Source: a virus. Taken from it: a DNA stretch of 44,688 nt. The notes beneath the pieces were generated by a model. The model searched no databases, had not been told where the DNA came from, and saw nothing but the letters and a program-made list of their open reading frames with translations. A program made the position numbers and the translations under genes. Each line of letters starts with the position of its first letter. The first letter of the stretch is position 1. This document shows, one piece after another, positions 43,929 through 44,688 of the stretch. The stretch is taken from positions 1 to 44,688 of the IMG/VR virus record IMGVR_UViG_3300028536_000003. One strand, written 5' to 3'.

Positions 43929-44116
43929 TTTGGCAACCAGGCCTTGGGGATTTCGACTTTCTGGCGCATAAACCAATCCCGCATCCGCATCATCCCCTCT
44001 TCCGGTAACTCGTCCATTGCCAGCCATTTATAGAGTGTGGGGCGACTGATGCCGAGCGATTCGGCGGCTAATGCCTTATTGCCCTGAAAGTGCGAAACGA
44101 TGCGATCTGGATTCAT
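43925..44116 (-). CDS. Cro/CI-like HTH regulator, 63 aa
   Basis: MNPDRIVSHFQGNKALAAES followed by LGISRPTLYKWLAMDELPEE is a complete Cro-type helix-turn-helix (turn LGISRPTLYKW). The rest is a short helical dimer segment. It faces the + strand gene at 44226 across a 109-base control region with CGTAAA sites, its probable operators. It is the second regulator of this type besides 40846. Confidence 0.83.
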   Translation of the reverse strand: MNPDRIVSHFQGNKALAAESLGISRPTLYKWLAMDELPEEGMMRMRDWFMRQKVEIPKAWLPK

Positions 44117-44122
44117 GGCCGG

Positions 44123-44151
44123 AATCTACCACGTAAAAATAATTGCGTAAA
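44123..44151 (-). promoter_or_regulatory. Promoter of the HTH/methyltransferase operon
   Basis: Minus strand: TTTACG (44151-44146), 17-base spacer, TAGATT (44128-44123). Both boxes match consensus at four positions. The leader would be only about ten bases, so translation may be nearly leaderless. Confidence 0.45.
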
Positions 44152-44182
44152 GGGCTTGACAGTGACGCGTAAATGGATTTAC
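44131..44182. promoter_or_regulatory. CGTAAA operator set
   Basis: ACGTAAAAAT (44131), GCGTAAAGGG (44145) and GCGTAAATGG (44168) are direct copies. The last forms a perfect dyad GTAAAT-GG-ATTTAC (44169-44182). They cover both divergent promoters, as expected for autoregulation by the HTH protein at 44116. Confidence 0.65.
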
Positions 44183-44185
44183 AGT
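44156..44185 (+). promoter_or_regulatory. Promoter of the repeat-protein/+ early operon
   Basis: TTGACA (44156-44161), 18-base spacer, TACAGT (44180-44185). The -10 overlaps the GTAAAT/ATTTAC dyad, so it should be repressible. Leader of about 35 bases to ATG 44226 with GGAGAAGAG. Confidence 0.55.
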
Positions 44186-44225
44186 TGGTCCTACACACCG
44201 CCACCCAACGCAGCCGGAGAAGAGA

Positions 44226-44688
44226 ATGAATGAGGGGAAGGAAGTCGTAACCAGTTACAAGGGCTTCGATGCGGACATGAAGTGCCGTGGATTCGCCTAT
44301 AAAGTCGGCGAAACCTATACGCATGCCGGCACAGTCTCCAAATGCAATTCCGGTTTCCATGCCTGTGCCTATCCGCTGGACGTGCTGGCCTATTATCCCG
44401 CAGCCGGTTCCAATTTCGCCGTGGTCGAACAGGCCGGCACTTTGGATCGCGCCACGGACGATTCCAAGATTGCCAGCTCGTCCATCAAAATCACGGCTTC
44501 CATCGGTCTGCCGGGACTCATCAAGGCAGCGATTGAGTACACTTTCAGCCGAGTAAATCCGGCAGTAGGCGATAACAATAAGGCCGACAGTGGCGCGGCC
44601 TCGAACAGCGGCGACAGTGGCGCGGCCTCGAACAGCGGCGACAGTGGCGCGGCCTCGAACAGCGGCGACAGTGGCGCGGCCTCGAACA
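44226..44688 (+). CDS. Repeat protein, N-terminal part (continues at base 1)
   Basis: GGAGAAG precedes ATG 44226. The first 120 residues are a globular domain: VTSYKGFDADMKCRGFAYKV, TYTHAGTVSKCNSGFHACAY, PLDVLAYYPAAGSNFAVVEQ and SKIASSSIKITASIGLPGLI. These are the hallmarks of a common but uncharacterised phage/prophage family. From residue 122 the nine-residue SGAASNSGD repeats begin and run off the end of the window. With the C-terminal part at 1-355 the whole protein is about 257 residues, depending on repeat number. It is the promoter-proximal gene of the early + operon. Confidence 0.88.
   Translation, partial: MNEGKEVVTSYKGFDADMKCRGFAYKVGETYTHAGTVSKCNSGFHACAYPLDVLAYYPAAGSNFAVVEQAGTLDRATDDSKIASSSIKITASIGLPGLIKAAIEYTFSRVNPAVGDNNKADSGAASNSGDSGAASNSGDSGAASNSGDSGAASN
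44589..44688 (+). repeat. 27-bp in-frame tandem repeat, right part
   Basis: Three full units and one partial, all ending GAC where complete. The last 44 bases are identical to bases 1-44, and aligning them keeps the reading frame (position 44645 = position 1). The true copy number may be larger than the sum seen if an assembler collapsed the array. Confidence 0.97.

Overview
The window is an essentially complete tailed-phage genome, 44.7 kb, with short-tailed (podovirus-type) architecture. It has a terminase pair, a large portal, scaffold and capsid genes, P22 gp4-like and gp10-like tail accessory proteins, a set of Gly/Ala-rich DNA-ejection proteins and a beta-helix tailspike. There is no tape measure, tube or sheath gene. 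The first 44 bases equal the last 44, and both ends lie in frame inside one gene built of 27-bp tandem repeats. The molecule is therefore best read as a circular or circularly permuted map opened inside that repeat. The host is probably a moderately GC-rich proteobacterium (small membrane genes, GTG starts, Shine-Dalgarno sites, Cro-type regulators); the species cannot be told. I see no integrase, RNA polymerase or DNA polymerase, so the phage looks virulent or at least integrase-free and dependent on host polymerases.

Layout. (A) 44226 through the ends to 8528, + strand: about 30 small genes joined by ATGA/GTGA overlaps. It starts with the repeat protein, then a recombination pair (PD-(D/E)XK RecE-type exonuclease 1898-2734 and a putative ssDNA-binding partner 2736-3410), then many unknown and small membrane proteins. 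An exact-consensus promoter at 6075-6103 with a TGACAT operator-like array restarts transcription ahead of a papain-like protein and about ten small genes. The run ends at a terminator (8597-8629). (B) 8529-8778: a gap holding a tRNA-like RNA in which the 3' half (variable loop and T-arm) precedes the 5' half (D-arm); this is the most unusual element here. (C) 34269 down to 8779, - strand: one long late operon. From promoter-proximal to distal it carries a small exported protein, TerS, TerL, portal, a GroES-like protein, scaffold, head genes, major capsid, tail accessory, ejection proteins, a PurD-like ATP-grasp enzyme, tail/receptor proteins, tailspike and lysis genes. (D) 34270-34939: non-coding or nearly so, AT-rich in part, with paired inverted CTTGTAGAG repeats around a palindrome; it is a candidate origin and late control region. 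(E) 40846 down to 34940, - strand: early/replication operon with a Cro-like regulator, HNH/AP2-type homing-endonuclease-like gene, SF1 helicase, RusA-like resolvase and D5-type primase-helicase. (F) 40985-42568, + strand: seven small genes divergent from cro and ended by a strong terminator. (G) 44116 down to 42617, - strand: second HTH regulator, winged-helix-like protein, Dam-type adenine methyltransferase, a membrane peptide and a zinc-ribbon protein.

How it fits together. Two divergent control regions (40847-40984 and 44117-44225), each with its own small HTH regulator and dyad operator, would set the early programme. Region E supplies an initiator/helicase, a second helicase and a Holliday-junction resolvase, and region A supplies annealing/exonuclease functions, which is consistent with recombination-dependent concatemers for headful packaging. 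Region C builds and releases virions. Functions are assigned from visible motifs and remembered family patterns; no database search was run.
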